Positions 36,250 through 50,200 of a stretch of DNA of 64,000 nucleotides are shown piece after piece (the stretch's first letter is position 1; the number at the start of each line of letters is the position of its first letter). The stretch is taken from NCBI GenBank assembly GCA_035235625.1, contig CP141141.1, positions 40,323,719-40,387,718 on the forward strand, in the 5' to 3' direction. Origin of the DNA: Saururus chinensis (Eukaryota; Streptophyta; Magnoliopsida; Piperales; Saururaceae). Under the pieces are notes generated by a model, which had not been told where the DNA came from, did no database searches, and worked only from the letters and a program-made list of their open reading frames with translations. Made by a program: the position numbers and the translations under genes.

Positions 36250-38545
36250 TCTCCAGACTGAGAAGCACTTGAGGATTGCCTTTTAAACTTTGAGAGATAA
36301 CAAGCTTTATGTAAAGTTTGACAAGTGTGAATTTCGGCTGAAAGAAGTGAAATTTCTAGGACATGTCATTTCCAAAGATGGTGTAGCAGTGGATCCATCC
36401 AAGGTGGAGGCAGTCTTGAAGTGGGAGCAACCTAAGAATGCTTCAAAGTCCAAAGCTTCCTAGGTCTTATGGGATATTGTTGGATATTCATCAAAGGCTT
36501 TTCTCGCATTACTCCTATAATCAAGTTAACAAGGAAGAATAAGAAGTTTGATTGGATTTAAGTATGTAAGGAATGTTTCTAATAGTTGAAGAAGAAGCTA
36601 ACTTTTGCTCCGGTCTTAGCCCTACCTTCAGGGAGTGGAGGGTTTGTGGTCTATAGTGATACTTTACTAAAAGGATTGGGTTGTGTGTTGATGGAGCATG
36701 GAAAAGTAGTCGCTTATGCTTCTCGTTAGCGTAGAGTGCCTATGTAAAATTATCCTACACATGACTTAGATCTAGCATCAATGGTCTTTACATTGAAGAT
36801 TTGGAGGCACTACCTCTATGGTGAGAAGTTTGAAGTGTTTACGAACCATAAGAGTTTGAAATATCTCTTCACTTAAAGAGACTTGAACATGAGGCAAAAA
36901 AGATGGTTGAAATTCCTTAAAGATTATGACCACCATTTCCTATCATCCTGGAAAAGCTAATGTGGTAGCAAATGTCTTTCTTAGAAAATCAGTCACTTCT
37001 GTAGTTTGTGTTCGTATGCAAAAATGGCTTTTGTGTGAAGAGGTCATTGAGATCAAACTGGAGTTAGCTTTAGAAGGTACAAAAAAGTAGTTTGCTAATC
37101 TTTCCATAAGCTCTAATTTGGTTGACGAGGTGGTGGATGCACAAAAGGTAGATGAGAAAATTCAAGTCATGATGGCTAAGTTGTAAGGGAAAGTAGTAAT
37201 TGATTTTGAAAAAAAGGCCGATGGAAGCTTAACTTTTCAAGGACAGTTGTGCATGCCAAACTCTTTGGAGTTAAAGGACCGTATTCTTTCTAAGGTACAT
37301 CACTCTAGGTTCTCCATCCATCCAAGAGGAACCAAAATGTATCATGATGTGAAATAGACTTTTTTATGGAGTGAAATAAAGAGGGATATTGCTTTATTTG
37401 TGTCCTAGTGATCGGTGTGTCAACAAGTGAAAGTGGAACATCATCACCAAGGAGGCATACTACAACTTCTACTTATTCCAGAGTGGATGTGGGAAAATGT
37501 AGCTATAGACTTTGTTTTAGGGCTTTCTAGATCGCCCAATGGTAATGATGCGTTATGGGTTATCATTGATCAACTCACTAAGTTGGCACACTTCATTGCT
37601 ATGAGGATGACCACTTCTTTGGATGTGTTGACAACATTTTATGTGAAGGAGATTGTTCAGTTGCATGGAGTTCGAGTATCCATAGTTTTTGCCACAAATC
37701 CTCGATTTACATCCAAGTTTAGGTAAAGTTATCAAAAGGCTTTAGGGACAGTGACTCACCTTAGCTTTGATTATCATCCTCAAACTGATGGGCAATTCGG
37801 GAGGACTATCCAGACCTTAGAGATATGCTTTAAGTATGCATCCTCGAGTTGAAGGGTAGTTGGGTGCAATACTTGTTGTTAGTGAAGTTTTCCTACAATA
37901 ATAGTTATCAAGCTAGTATCAAGATAGCTCATTTTGAGGTGTTGCATGAACGTCCTTGCCAATCTCACCCTTATTGGAGTGAGGTTAGAGAGCAACTCCT
38001 AACCGGGCCAGAGGTGGAGAAGATCTAACTTATTCGAGAGCGGTTGTAGACAATTGAAAGTTGGCAATAGAGTTATGTGGATAAGTAGTGGAGAGACCTA
38101 TAATTGCAAGTTAGTGACCATGTTTTCTTGAAGATCTCATATTCTCTAGGCGTTGTGTGATTTGGCAAGAGAAGAAAGTTATCTCTTAGTTTCATTGGAC
38201 CTTTTGAAGTCCTTGAGTGCATTGGAGCGGTGGCGTATTGAGTGGCTCTACCTCCACAGCTCGCTAATATTCACAATGAGTTTCATGTTTCTCTTTTATG
38301 AAAGTATGAGTCGTTCATCCCATACTCTTGATTTTGAGTTGTTAGAGCTAAGGAATGATTTTTCATATGTCAACACGCTAGTGCAAATCTTAGACAAGAA
38401 GGAGAAGATTCTCGAAAATAAGGCGATTCCATTAGTGAAAGTTCTTTTGCAGAACCACAATGTGGAGGAGGCAACATGGGAGCATGAGGATGAAGTCAAA
38501 GTGAAGTATCCTCACCTATTCACCACCGGCCAATAGCAAATTTTG
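36250..38545 (+). pseudogene. Ty3/gypsy pol remnant: RT end, RNase H, integrase
   Basis: Reading across several frames: reverse-transcriptase C-terminus ([20 protein letters not shown]), RNase H (FVVYSD, then [31 protein letters not shown]), and integrase (PEWMWENVAIDFVLGL, ALWVIIDQLTKLAHF, VSIVFATNPRFTSKF). It ends with the C-terminal module (KAIPLVKVLLQNHNVEEATW, then EDEVKVKYPHLF and NFDDKIL). Domain order RT-RH-INT places it in Ty3/gypsy. In the integrase core the usual S-D-R-D-P-R-F is F-A-T-N-P-R-F, so the second catalytic Asp is gone. Many stops; no activity is possible. Confidence 0.8.
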
Positions 38546-38575
38546 ACGACAAAATTCTTATAAGGTAGGTAGGAT

Positions 38576-40870
38576 GTAAGATCTCTATTTTATTACCTTT
38601 TAACTGTGTAAATTTGTTTGTTTGCAGTTTGATTTGATTTTCTTAGGGTAATGAGTAAGTTATTTATAAATTTCTTAAGGATTAATTTGACTTTAGTTTA
38701 GAGTATTAGTGTAATGTCCCTAATTTTTCTACGATTTTTTCTATTTTCTTGCTATGTTTTTGTTATTTTTTGCGGGAAAATGTGACGCTTCAGTATGTTT
38801 ATATTTATGCATTTGACCACAGTATTATACTTGTTGAGTCAAGTGTGGGGCTTAGTCACTGGCAGTGGGCCTCAACAAGCGCTTTCAGCACGAGTTTTAA
38901 GGTATTACACATAAATAAGTGGAGCTACAAGTTAAAAGGTGGAAAAACATGTAAATTATATAAAAGGGAAAAAAAAAGGCAGATCACGGCTCAACAAGCC
39001 GTGACTTGGTCTTTCCTAGAATGTCCATACGGTTTGAGAGAAAACCTGAGAGAGTTTTCGTTCACTCCATCATGCCTCCTTTGTTGCTGGCTTCCACCTG
39101 TTCTTACTTGGTCCACTTTGCCTTACTACCACAAGTCCATTGGTTCTGGCTAGGACCGCCGACATGCCCTCCTTGCTCCTCCACAAAGTACCCATCTTTT
39201 CCTCGGTTTTTCACACCGTGTAAAATCATTTTTGAGCCACCAGAGGGCTATTTCGCTACCGTTTGCTACCGCCCTTCATTGGACTTATCTTCCTTTGGCT
39301 GCCAAGATCCCATAGGCACCAGCCAGGGATGCCGCCATGCTCTCCTTACTCCTCCACGAGCTATTAGTACTTTTCCTCTATTTTCTTTCTCATTGTCTAG
39401 TTCGTTTTTGAGCCACCAGTGTGTTTCAGATTGCCATACGGCCTCTAGATCAGCTCCACTAGGTCCATCTTGAGCTAGCAGCAGTGGTGGGCCACCCCTT
39501 CTGGCCCAAAGAGACCTCCTATGCCCTCTCTGCTCCTCTCACAAGCTCAGTTCCACCTCTGCCTCCTATTCCTCTATTTTCCCACTAAGTCAGACGCTTT
39601 GGGTACATATCTGGTCGTTGCCACCTGTGAGCCATGGGCCATTTGGCCATTGTGGGCTCTACCCCAACTCTGCGATAGCAAGGGCCAGCCCCCCTTGGCC
39701 CGATTACACCTTTGCCTGGAATGGCTGCTTTCCACTTGCCCTATACCATGCTAGATGCACAGCCGCCAACACCATTGCCTTTGGTTGTGTGTAGCAATTG
39801 TCAGCGTTGTCATGTCTGCTGGCTATCACTAGGGCTTTAACCTTGTTGCCCTTTTTGGGCTTTGGGTCGCCATCATCCAGCCCTTTCCTGATGCAGGGAA
39901 ACAAAATGAAAACAACAAATGCAGAACACTTTTCAAATTTCACTATCAGAAATTGAATTACAATGAAACAGAGCTGTGAATCAACCTCCCGTTGATTTCA
40001 CAGTTCTCAGCTCAAAACAGAGCTCGAGGTTTTAACCTCTCTGGACAACCAAAAATATAATTCAAATGAATATCCAAAAAACTTCCCCCTACAGAATGAC
40101 AACTGCTATTTATACTCTTTATTCTTCATGGGCTTCATTAAATGGACTGGGCTTCAAGGGTTGGGCTTTTTTACGTAACTGATGCTGCATCATTTTCCCT
40201 CCCCTTTGGCAGCATGTAGGCATCATTTTTGTACTATCTGAGCATTGGCTGGCTCCATCATCAATTAAGTTGACCACTAGAGCCCCCTCCACCTCTCCTC
40301 TGTCCTTGAGTGTCGCCACATGCCCTTTTGACTTTTTGTGACCCTTAATGACGAGAAATCACCACTCTTGTGTGTTGTTTGCGACTGATTTTGACGTCTT
40401 ACAATTGGTTGAGTATTTCTCGGCCACCGGCCACTGGTCAACCTTCAGTGAGTACACCTTGACTTCCGATCACACATGCCACTCATTGGCACGACCTTTC
40501 TTTTGGCCTCTCTTTGTTCACCTTTGTGGATCACGAATTTTGTCGCATTGATTTGTGACATCCTATTTGGTCGTGAGTACTTCTAGCAATTCCTAAACCT
40601 TGGGACAGCAGCTCTCTCAACTTGGCAATGCTTTTGGCTTTCAACTTGGTCGTCGATGCCACCACTGTCGTGTACTCGCCATCAACATCATGGATTACTA
40701 GGTAGGGGAGCTTTAAACTAGTGATTTAATGATAGCATGCTTTGAATGTATAGCAACATGCTATGATTGTATGATTCAATGTTTTAGATGTTAAATCATG
40801 ATCCGTTTGCATGATGTAAGAGGATAAATTATGCACTGTTAAAATGCATGTGAGTTGTAAGTATGTTTGA
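38576..40870 (+). mobile_element. 3' LTR-like half of the gypsy element
   Basis: After the pol end and a purine-rich AAGGTAGGTAGGA comes TGTAAGATCTC at 38576, then a second LTR-type start, TGTAATGTCCC, at 38711. The ORFs here (38749-39473 and others) are Leu/Pro/Ser-rich and overlap on both strands; none is considered a gene. The part 40330-40890 is homologous to 44330-44975, so the family recurs. Confidence 0.5.
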
Positions 40871-40877
40871 TGTATAT

Positions 40878-41093
40878 GCTAGTGATGGCTAGCGAGTATG
40901 TTAGTATGCTACATATGTGGATTATGAGTATGCTAGTGATGTCTAGCGAGTATGTTGGTCAGCTACATATGTGGAATATGTGTGTACTAGTGATGGCTAG
41001 CAAGTATATTGGTAAGCTACGTATGTGGAATATGTATGTGCTAGTGATGGCTAGTGAGTATGTTGGTAATCTGTGTATGGAAATATGTGTATA
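40878..41093. repeat. tandem repeat, exact 54-bp period, four copies
   Basis: The word CTAGTGATG(G/T)CTAG recurs with unit starts at 40878, 40932, 40986 and 41040, exactly 54 bp apart. Units carry substitutions but no indels until the last, which degrades. Because 54 is divisible by three, the ORF at 40867-41148 shows an 18-residue repeat (VMASEYVG-L-MWNM); that ORF is a consequence of the period and has no start context or homology I can see. Confidence 0.85.
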
Positions 41094-41942
41094 TTCATAT
41101 GTCTGTGTGATGGACATACATATGTATGATGTCTATACGCCTGTGTGATGGATGTGTTTGTGGAGAAGATGTATGGGTGATGAATGGTAAGAGGTGACAA
41201 AGGGTTTGGTATGGAGGTGGATGTGGATGTGCAAGTGTATGATGTAAGACGGTGGATGTAAGTTTAACGGGTGAGGATTGGAGCGGATTAGTTTGGTTTT
41301 GACTGGAGCAAATGTTGGATGATTGTCATACAGTAAGAGTGTTGTATAATTGTATAAGCATAATGTGCAGAATATGAAGTAAAAAGTAAGCATAATAAGC
41401 GAGATATAAGTAAGAGGGTAGTAACTAGGGTTGGCTTTGAGGAGCTCAGTTTGATGATTTATAAATAAAATATTTTGGCTAAAAGGTGGATGGAGGAGAT
41501 CATATGAATACATAAGGATTTGATGTACGGTGAGTTATGATTATAATATGGATGGGTTGAATGAAGTTTGTTGCCCTGGCGAACTTGGGTTTCAGATCGG
41601 GCTCAGCTTTGGTTTGATCAGTGGAGCATTATATTTTGAGAGTTTTATAGAATAATTGTATTACATAACTTACTTAATTCAAACTTGAATTATAAGAAAA
41701 ACTAATATGTTAGCATTGTGAGTTTGAGACCTAAGGGTTCGATGGATTAAGTTCTGTGTTTGAACTAGTCAATAATGAGTCGATTGAGCATTTCTCATGT
41801 CTTACCATGGTGTTTATCTTGCAGGATGTTGTTTATATATTGTATTTAAGCCCAGTGTTTGATGCTTTATTGAATTCATGTTTTATATTTAGTTTGTGTG
41901 TTGTATTAAGCCCAAACATTTGATGTTTTATTCAGAGTGTTG

Positions 41943-42056
41943 TATGATTCTGCCTAAGAGTAACACTGTATGATTTCTGCCCAAGAGTAGTGCTGTATGA
42001 TTCGGCCTAAGAGTGACACTATAAGATTTCTGCCTAAAAGTGGCACTAGCACTATA
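41943..42056. repeat. tandem repeat of about 26-27 bp, four copies
   Basis: Unit ATGATT(T)CTGCCTAAGAGT followed by (A/G)(A/C/G)CACTGT, in four consecutive diverged copies. It lies immediately left of the LTR-like start at 42079. Confidence 0.7.
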
Positions 42057-42078
42057 AGACTCCTAAAGTTTGGGCAAT

Positions 42079-44318
42079 TGTAATACCCCGACCCAAGCTG
42101 GAGTTTAAAAATCTCAAATAAAAGTTTTCTTCCTTAAACAAGGAAACAACATCTGTGTGCAAGAGGTATAATGTTCATCTATGCACTACGGAGTTTCAAA
42201 CCTTCCCCATATGTAGACTAGAGATTTAACATTCATATACACACAATGAAGCTTCAAAGCTTGTCATGTATAGGTCAGAATAAAACTTATAATTATAATC
42301 AATTTGGATCGAGCCAACATTGAAGTAGCGTTGGTTGTCTACGTACGTATTGGATATCATCTATGACGTTATTCCAATATAATCGGTTTCAAACTTAGTT
42401 CTGCCTAACGGCTATTACATACATCAGACATTACAAATTCATATATGTTAAAATACGCATATCCTTATATTTAAGTACATCATTAAGAGTTAGACTGAAA
42501 TCTCATAAATCCTCGAAATCAAACAATAATCTCATAAATCATAGGAATTAGACAGAAATATCATAAATCATATAAATCATCAGAGTCAAATGAAAATCTC
42601 ATAAATCATTGGAGTTAAACATAAGCTAACAAATTAACAGAATTACACATTTCGCTCTTTCATCAAGGGAGCAGAACACAATAGAGTAGATTGGATCACA
42701 TCGGATCCTATCAGATTTGATTGGAGCATATCAGGTCAAATAGAGCATTTCATGGCATATCATATCAAAGCAAAGCATATCAAAGTAATCGAATTAGAAC
42801 ATATAAGAATATATCAAATCATTATATTAATATCACTAATTAAGATGTGCATGCATATAAGTCATTTAACGTCCTAAGTTAACTACTTAGGATGCACATA
42901 TCACATTGATTATAGTTGAACCATGTTCCGCACGTTTTAGCTCAAATATGAATATGACTATATATGTATATTCTTACTTATACTTTTATGATTTTATTTG
43001 TCATAAATGGACCATGTTTAATGCATATTATAATTGATAAAATGTTGCCCACATATGTATCATATCACATGCATCATGACAATGACTTGGAAGCAAAGAT
43101 TACTTGTGCTTAACCATGATTAATCGATTAGATGTTATAGTTTTTTGGATTAGTTGCATTAGAGATTTATCGAATCAGTTTTATGTCTAAAAGGACGGGG
43201 ATTTACGTCCATTGGACATGGTTTTACATCCCTTTGAGGATGAGTTTTCTCCTTAGGTGAGAAGAGCATTATGTTATAATCAGTTAAATTGATGAGTTTT
43301 TCTAGATATGAAAATCCAAGCTGGTTTGTCAGTGTGCACCGGCTTACTAGGGGGTACTTCCTAATTAGAGATTTACCCAAACTGCTCTAATTTTCTTTTT
43401 TAGGAATTCAAACTTCCTTGTTAGGATTTTCAGGGTGAGCAGGTCTACTTGTGCTTCGGTTAGGATAAGCAAGGTTGTTTTTCTCAACTATGAGACATTC
43501 ACTAGATTGTTTATGCATGTGTATTATAATGTTCATTGGCATAGTTTGTGTAGGAACAATGATGCTTATGTTACACAGGTACATGTGAAATGATGAACAT
43601 GCAGGATGGATTGTACTTTGATACACTTGATTATACATGATAAATGTAAATATTGATATTTGCTTCATGCAGGATGTGAATTAACCATAAACAAAAATAT
43701 TTGCACAGGGTGTGCATGTGTTATTAATTATGAATGAACCTATGATGCATAGATGGTGTGAATGTGGAATGTGAATTATCTCATGATGCACAAGTGTAGA
43801 GAATAGATATGTGATGTATGTTAAAATTGAGAATGCATGTTGTGTTATCATGAGCTTATTTTTTATTTCAAAACCCTTAATGTGCTAAGCTCACCCACTT
43901 TTGTTTGTCGTTTTGTTTTGGGCTATATGTTGTGTTATGCAGGTGCTCCAGATAGTCTTTATGTCAAGCTTGAGGATGGGCATGTGCCATAAAAGGGGGC
44001 TAGATGTTGGGTGGTTTTAGACATGTGATCTTATATGATGAACTTATACTTGACTTTATTTCATACTTTTGATAACCTATAATGGCTTTAGATACGTTGC
44101 AACCTTAGGGCATGAGATTATGTTAATATCTAGTTTTCTAGGTGTTATGTTGGACTAATATGGTTAATTAATCTCTTTTACCTTTAATTCCTTTTGTATA
44201 AACGGCATGTGTTGTGTACTTCGATGAGAACTCAGGATGGGTTAGTCTTCCTCATAGTTGCTCCACGTCCAACCTTCTTAGACCAGGTTCAGGTCAGGGG
44301 GTGTGGCAAGGTGTGACA
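42079..44318 (+). mobile_element. LTR-like segment, TGTAATACCCCG ... GGTGTGACA
   Basis: Starts TGTAATACCCCGACCC and ends GGCAAGGTGTGACA, a TG...CA pair typical of plant gypsy LTRs. A typical LTR interior lies near 43860-43960 (AAGCTCACCCACTTTTG and so on). The flanking five bases differ (GCAAT left, ACCTG right), so a clean solo LTR is not demonstrated; the two ends may belong to different copies. No coding sequence. Confidence 0.45.
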
Positions 44319-44329
44319 ACCTGATCGTC

Positions 44330-44975
44330 TATTGGCATCACCATGGATGGGATTTTACCAATAAAGCCCTCCTCCACCTCTCCTCTATTCTCAAGCTCAT
44401 GCCCATGCCCTCTGCCCCTTTTGTGGATCATCAATTATGTGAAATCACTGTTGTTGGGTGCCATCAATGGCCTATGTCAATGTCTTGTGGTTGGCAGAGT
44501 GCTTCTTAGCCTTTGCCCGACCTCCCAGTAGCCCACTCCTATTTTTTTGTTACACTGCCACTTGTTTTGGCTTGACCTTGCTCCCGACCGCCCTTATTGT
44601 ACTGCCGTGGATCATAGATTTTGTAGCATAGACTTCTGTCACCCTTGTTTGGTCGAGATTACCTCCGACATTCTATAAACCCTTAGGAAAGCAGCTCTCT
44701 TGACTAGGCGATGCCTTTGGCCCTGATTCTACAACCACTGTAGTGTGCTCACCACCAAAACTTGCATGGATTACAAGGTAGGGGGCTTTGAACTTATAAA
44801 TTTATAATAGCATGCTTTAAATATTGAGCAATATGCTAAGATTATGTGATTTAATACTTTGGATGATATATGATGATCCGATTGCTTGATGTAAGAGGGA
44901 ATGATGACAAATTAGAGTATGCTTGATTATGCATATGATGTGCTTGTGTACTAAAAGTATGTTTGATGTATGTGG
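44330..44975 (+). mobile_element. LTR fragment homologous to 40330-40890
   Basis: Shares, in the same order, a GTGGATCA-GAATTTTG/ATAGATTTTG segment, AGCAGCTCTCT, ATGGATTAC-AGGTAGG, TAGCATGCTTT and CATGATGTAAGAGG / TTGATGTAAGAGG. It is cut at 44982, where copy B of the segmental duplication begins. Confidence 0.6.
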
Positions 44976-46780
44976 ACAAATTAGAGTGATTGTGTGATTT
45001 TTTCCTAGTTGGGTTTCCACACAAAAACTTCTTGTGTGGATTCTTTGTGATTTTCCATATTAATTTCCACACGAATAGCAATTCAAATTTCCTACGCAAG
45101 AGGCCACATCGTGTAGCTATCTACCTTTTGGATTTGGCCTAGAGACAATGTAGTGACCCTCTAGCTTGAAGGGTATTAAACTCACAATTGGTATCTGAGG
45201 AGCGTTTTCTGATTTTCATCCTACCTATTTACTTTGCTTTGTTGCTAATTGTTTCTCTCTCCTAAAGTGATTCTCCTTTGGTTGCTTGTGTTTGGTTATT
45301 ACTTGTAACCTAGTTGTTATTTCCTTATATTTCTCTCAAATTGTTCCAATGTGCTTGATTGATTCATGATGCCTATTACTTACTTTAATGATATTGAAGA
45401 AAAAGAATAGGATCGAAGAACTCTTTAGAAAAGTTATTGAATCGGGTAGAAGGACACTAAAAAACTTAGAAAAATTATAAAATCGAATGAGAAGACAATT
45501 TACTCAATTTTCAAGTGTAAATTTCAATTAGTTGAGAATAACAAATCTTCAGAGAAAGAGGTTTTACACTTGAAAGCTGAGCTTGAGAAAGAGAGAGAAA
45601 TCTAGATAGTCAAAGAGTAAACTTGAGTCTTGTAATGAGTAGATTAGTGTCTTCAAATCTAAGAAAAATAATATTCTAGATAAGATAAATTTTTAGATAA
45701 AGAAGTTCATGAAAATTAGAGACAAATAATTCATGTTAGCAAGCATCGTGTGTTCAAAAAATAGTGAGTGATCAATCATTGCAGGTATCATGTGTTCAAA
45801 AAACACTAAACGATAGATTGTCATATAAAATGATCGATCACTAACACTTCTAGTTACCCTAAATAAGCTATTTTGAATTCAAGTTCTCTTTTTGTTGAAG
45901 TCAAAGACCAAAATCATTTTAGAGTGCTATATAAAAGATAATAGGTGACGGATTTGAAGAGAGGAAAAGCTAAAAAAAATTAGAGAATAAGGGAGAGGCT
46001 TTTGCATATTGTTTTCCAAAACGAATTCACATAGAACTTGAAGAGAAGATCAATGGTGAATTATTGAAGTTATTCCACAACTAAAGAGAAAAGATTTCAC
46101 ATAGAAGTTTGTAAGGGGTTGCAGAAAATCTTTAATGGGAGATTGAAGATTCTAAAAGGCAAAAGTCAATAAAACAATAGGAACTTGTTCAAGGCTAGAG
46201 AAGACAAAGACAAAGTAAGGAGAGAGAAAAGTTTAAAATGTTTGGGGGAGAAAATTTAAAGGTAAGTAATGACAATAATTTGTAGAGATCTAAACACAAG
46301 GAGTGTAAGTTAGAGTTGAAATAAAGGTTAGTGGTTTACCTGTGTTGATGTAATTGTCTTGTATATCACTAGTGCATTGATCTAGTTCCTTGTTGAACTG
46401 CCATAGTTTTTTACTTGAGTTTGAGTTTTCGATGTTAAATTGTTGTGTGGTCATGTGTAGATTCAATGCTTTGAGTTTGATAGATTGATACATCATGAGT
46501 GCGCATAAAGAGTAGTTTTACTTATTTATGCTTTAGAAGAAAATTATGTGAAAAGAGGCTATATCTTGTAGTAGTTATCTTTAATAGACAATCGAACTAG
46601 GGGTAACATGGTGATCCGCTAGGTTGATAGACGGATATTAAACTCTTAAGTGGTAATTGAAGTTACTTATTGATAATTTGATTTTGTTCCATAATAGAGG
46701 CTAGTTGTTTCTCTTATAATTTTCCTTGCTTTAATTGCTTAAAGTGTGTTGCTTGGGTTATTTTTGTTGTATTGAAATTA

Positions 46781-47228
46781 ATGGCTAGTTCAAATAACTC
46801 AATGAATGAGCATGAGGACTTGGGTAATCCAATGAATAGACTAGCTTTGTTTAATGGTTAGAATTTCTCAAATTGAAAAAATAAGATGAAAGTGTTTTAT
46901 TCAAGTGCTTAGTTGGAATACCTGGAAAGTGGTGATTAAAGGCTGGAATCCTCCAATGACCAAAGACAAGGATGTGAATTCAATTCTAAAAGAAGAAAGT
47001 GAATGAGATGAGAATAACACAAAACTTGCAAATAAAAATAGTAAAGCCCTTAGTGCGTTGTTCAACACCGTAGGAAAATTACAATACAAGTTGATTTCTA
47101 ATTTTATATTTTTCAAAGTTGGAAAAGAGAAATTAGTAAAATATAAAGAGGGAACTGAGGATGTGAAACTATCTAAGTTATAGATGTTAGAGACAATTTC
47201 TGAATATTATGCTAAGATTTAAAACATG
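46781..47228 (+). pseudogene. copia gag remnant, copy B, 5' part
   Basis: Same start (MASSNNSMNEHEDLGNP) and the same in-frame stops as copy A, so the gene was already dead before the duplication. It is interrupted at 47229 by the solo LTR and resumes at 50507. Confidence 0.65.
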
Positions 47229-47233
47229 GTAAA

Positions 47234-50200
47234 TGTCACGCCCCATCACTACCCGACCCGAGCTGAACCTGGTCCAAGGGCCGGTCCAGCACATGGGGGC
47301 GATAAGGGGAAATTAAAAGACGGTTTAGCGGAAGTCTTTACCCTAATCACGGGTGAACTAACAAAATTACGTTGTATGAACACCACTTTGAGCAAGAGTA
47401 AATAAGTAGAAATGAAAGAGTTACTTAAACTCTAGGATAAACAAAAATCTCAAACCCACATGCTAAGTTAAACCATAGCCCACTCTAGGCTCCAAAATAA
47501 GTCTTAAGCAACACAAATGTATAATGTAGCATAAACCAAAATGAGAACCACACACAAAGGTTCTAATCATAAAAGTATAAACGAGGAAACAAGTCACATA
47601 AGGGGTCTCCACGATCACTCCCAAGTCGTCTCCGACATTTCCTCATAGAGGAGATCCTGTCCATCTGCCTGTCACGCCATGCAATCCCAAAGCAAAAACA
47701 CAAGAAAGAGGGGTGAGTTTAACAAACTCAACAATGGTTTTTAATACAACTATAATCATTGGAAACACAACGGCATAGTAATATAACAATTCAGATCAAA
47801 TATGGACAAGATCTATCATTTTCTGATCACACATACACATCACCTAAACCTGCATCATAGTGTATAATTCACAGGGTGCCATTCACATCATATCAACCTG
47901 AATGAGATGTATCTCTAACATACATTTCAGATCATGCATCAACATCATATCAACCTGCATGAGATGTATCTCTAACATACATTTCAGATCATGCATTACA
48001 TCATATCAACCTGCATGAGATGTATCTCTAACATACATTTCAGATCATGCATCAACATCATATAAAGAATGCCTCCATCAAGGAGTAATTATAATTTAGT
48101 GTCACACAGACGGGAACACAGACAAGGCCACGAAGGCGTATCATGGTCCAAATTCTACACAAGAATATAAGAGGATCGGGGTTGTCAATCCCTAAAGCTG
48201 CTCGCCCCAGACGATCCTGGCCAAGGATGTCACATTCTCACGAAGAGAATCTAGAGCAGGGGTGTTCGTGTTGGGACATCTCCTGCGATGGGGAAGAGCC
48301 CTAGTTTCCACACAGGAAACCCTAGAACACATGGTAGCCGGTGCACAGAGCATACCATGCTGGATTCTCAGGGTCCAGAAGACAATCATAATAATCTTAA
48401 TTCGCAAGACAAGTACACAACTCGTCCCCACATAATTTCCACTTAACTAGACTCATCCCGGGGAGTGCACATGTTCCACAAAGGTACTCAAATTAAAACA
48501 CGTCCTTTCGGACCAATCAAGTTTCGATTAAGCCATGACCGATTAATCCGGCACGTAATTTCACCACATTGCATCCAATCGATCAAGTTCGATTAATCTT
48601 GATAAAACCTCAATTAGAAATCCATTTTCATGATATATGCAACATGGTACATACGTGGGCAAAGCATATATGAATCCTACTTCATGATAAGTGCTCTCAT
48701 CAGCTCCTCATGCATCATTTATAATTATAATATCAATGTTCATCATCATCATTAAACCCCACATGTGCGTGTGTGTACCTAGTAGAAGCACTTCACTCAA
48801 TGCATATCAACATGCTTGTAATTTACTCACCATCACACTACACATGTGCATTAACATTTAATCATGAATTCCAGCGGAAATCGTAGGAGAAGAATCATTA
48901 AAATCATATCTCAAGTCAAAGCCTATCTACAAGCTAAACATATATAAGATCATTCAATTCATACTTGAGCCATGACATTCACTAACATTCACATATCAAT
49001 TAACCACTTGCTAACATGACATATCAGTCCATTAGTATGTTGTAGCTCTACTGAAAATATAATTAACCATAGAGAATCAACCCTTCATAATTTCAAGATG
49101 GCAATTCCAACATCATATATCTAATCACAAGTCATTTCACATAACTATAAATATATACCACAACTTCATAACCTCAATGGTATATACTTCTAGTAGCATA
49201 CTATAGCTCCAAAACACTTCACATACATGTGAAAATGATATATCAAAGTAGAATCACCGAAATAAACATCATGCAAATAATACAAAATCTGCTATGTAGT
49301 CGTTCGAATGCCCAGTAGGGCCGTTCGATCGGCTAAACGAGAAATATGTCGAACTAACAGTGTTGCCGTTCGAACGCCCAGGAGGGCCGTTCGAACGCCA
49401 ACAAGGCAGATCGACCTTCTTCTCCATTTCAAAATTTCAAACCGAAACTCCATTGATGAAACTTAAAATCTCCATCTAACAACTCAAATGCCATTAAAAT
49501 TCCACCATAACTTCCAGAAAGCTAATCTACATCATAACAAGGCAAAACCCTAAGAAATCGGGATAAAATATTACCATTTACTAATCATGCCATTAAAGCA
49601 CTAAATTAAGTAAATCCACTCAAAATAAACCACAAAATTAAGAGTTTTACCATAGGAAGACTGAAATTTCGAAAGTCCATTACCTTATCTCTTGATTTGG
49701 CTTGGATTTGATGGTCACCCTTCATGAAAACCTTATAAAGAGACAAAGAGTTTAAATTAAACTCCATTAAAATCGATTTAACATAGAAAACCTTAATGGA
49801 AAACTTAGATCTAGGGCTTGTTAAACATAAAAATTGGATTTTTAGATCTATGGTTTGAAGTAAAGATGCAAATTAGTAATTTTTATGTTTAAAAACGAAT
49901 CAAAACAAAGGGGAAATGATAGATTTAGAAAGGATTAGGAGAAAATCTAGGTTTTAAGGCTTAATTAAAAGAATCATACCTTAAACTCCTTCTAATCCGG
50001 GCCTAATTAGGGAATTAGGCCTAACCTCCCTTTCCCAGCCTATTCCTAAAACGAAAATGGCTCAGGCCATTCTATTTATAGTAGGGTTTGGGTTGTGTAT
50101 ATATAAATTAGTGGGGTATGAATAGAAAAATAAGCTAAAATGAGTATTTTGGCTATTTGAGCACTAATTAAACCTGAGAAAATTATGAAAATTTTTATTA

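Noticed and set aside
38749-39754. Plus-strand ORFs of 77 to 155 codons
   Set aside because: Lie in LTR sequence homologous to the left LTR, where the frames are not kept.
40878-41093. CRISPR-like array
   Set aside because: Contiguous tandem units with no distinct spacers in a eukaryotic transposon context.
42079-44318. A second clean solo LTR
   Set aside because: TG and CA ends fit, but the five flanking bases do not match, so it is listed only as LTR-like.
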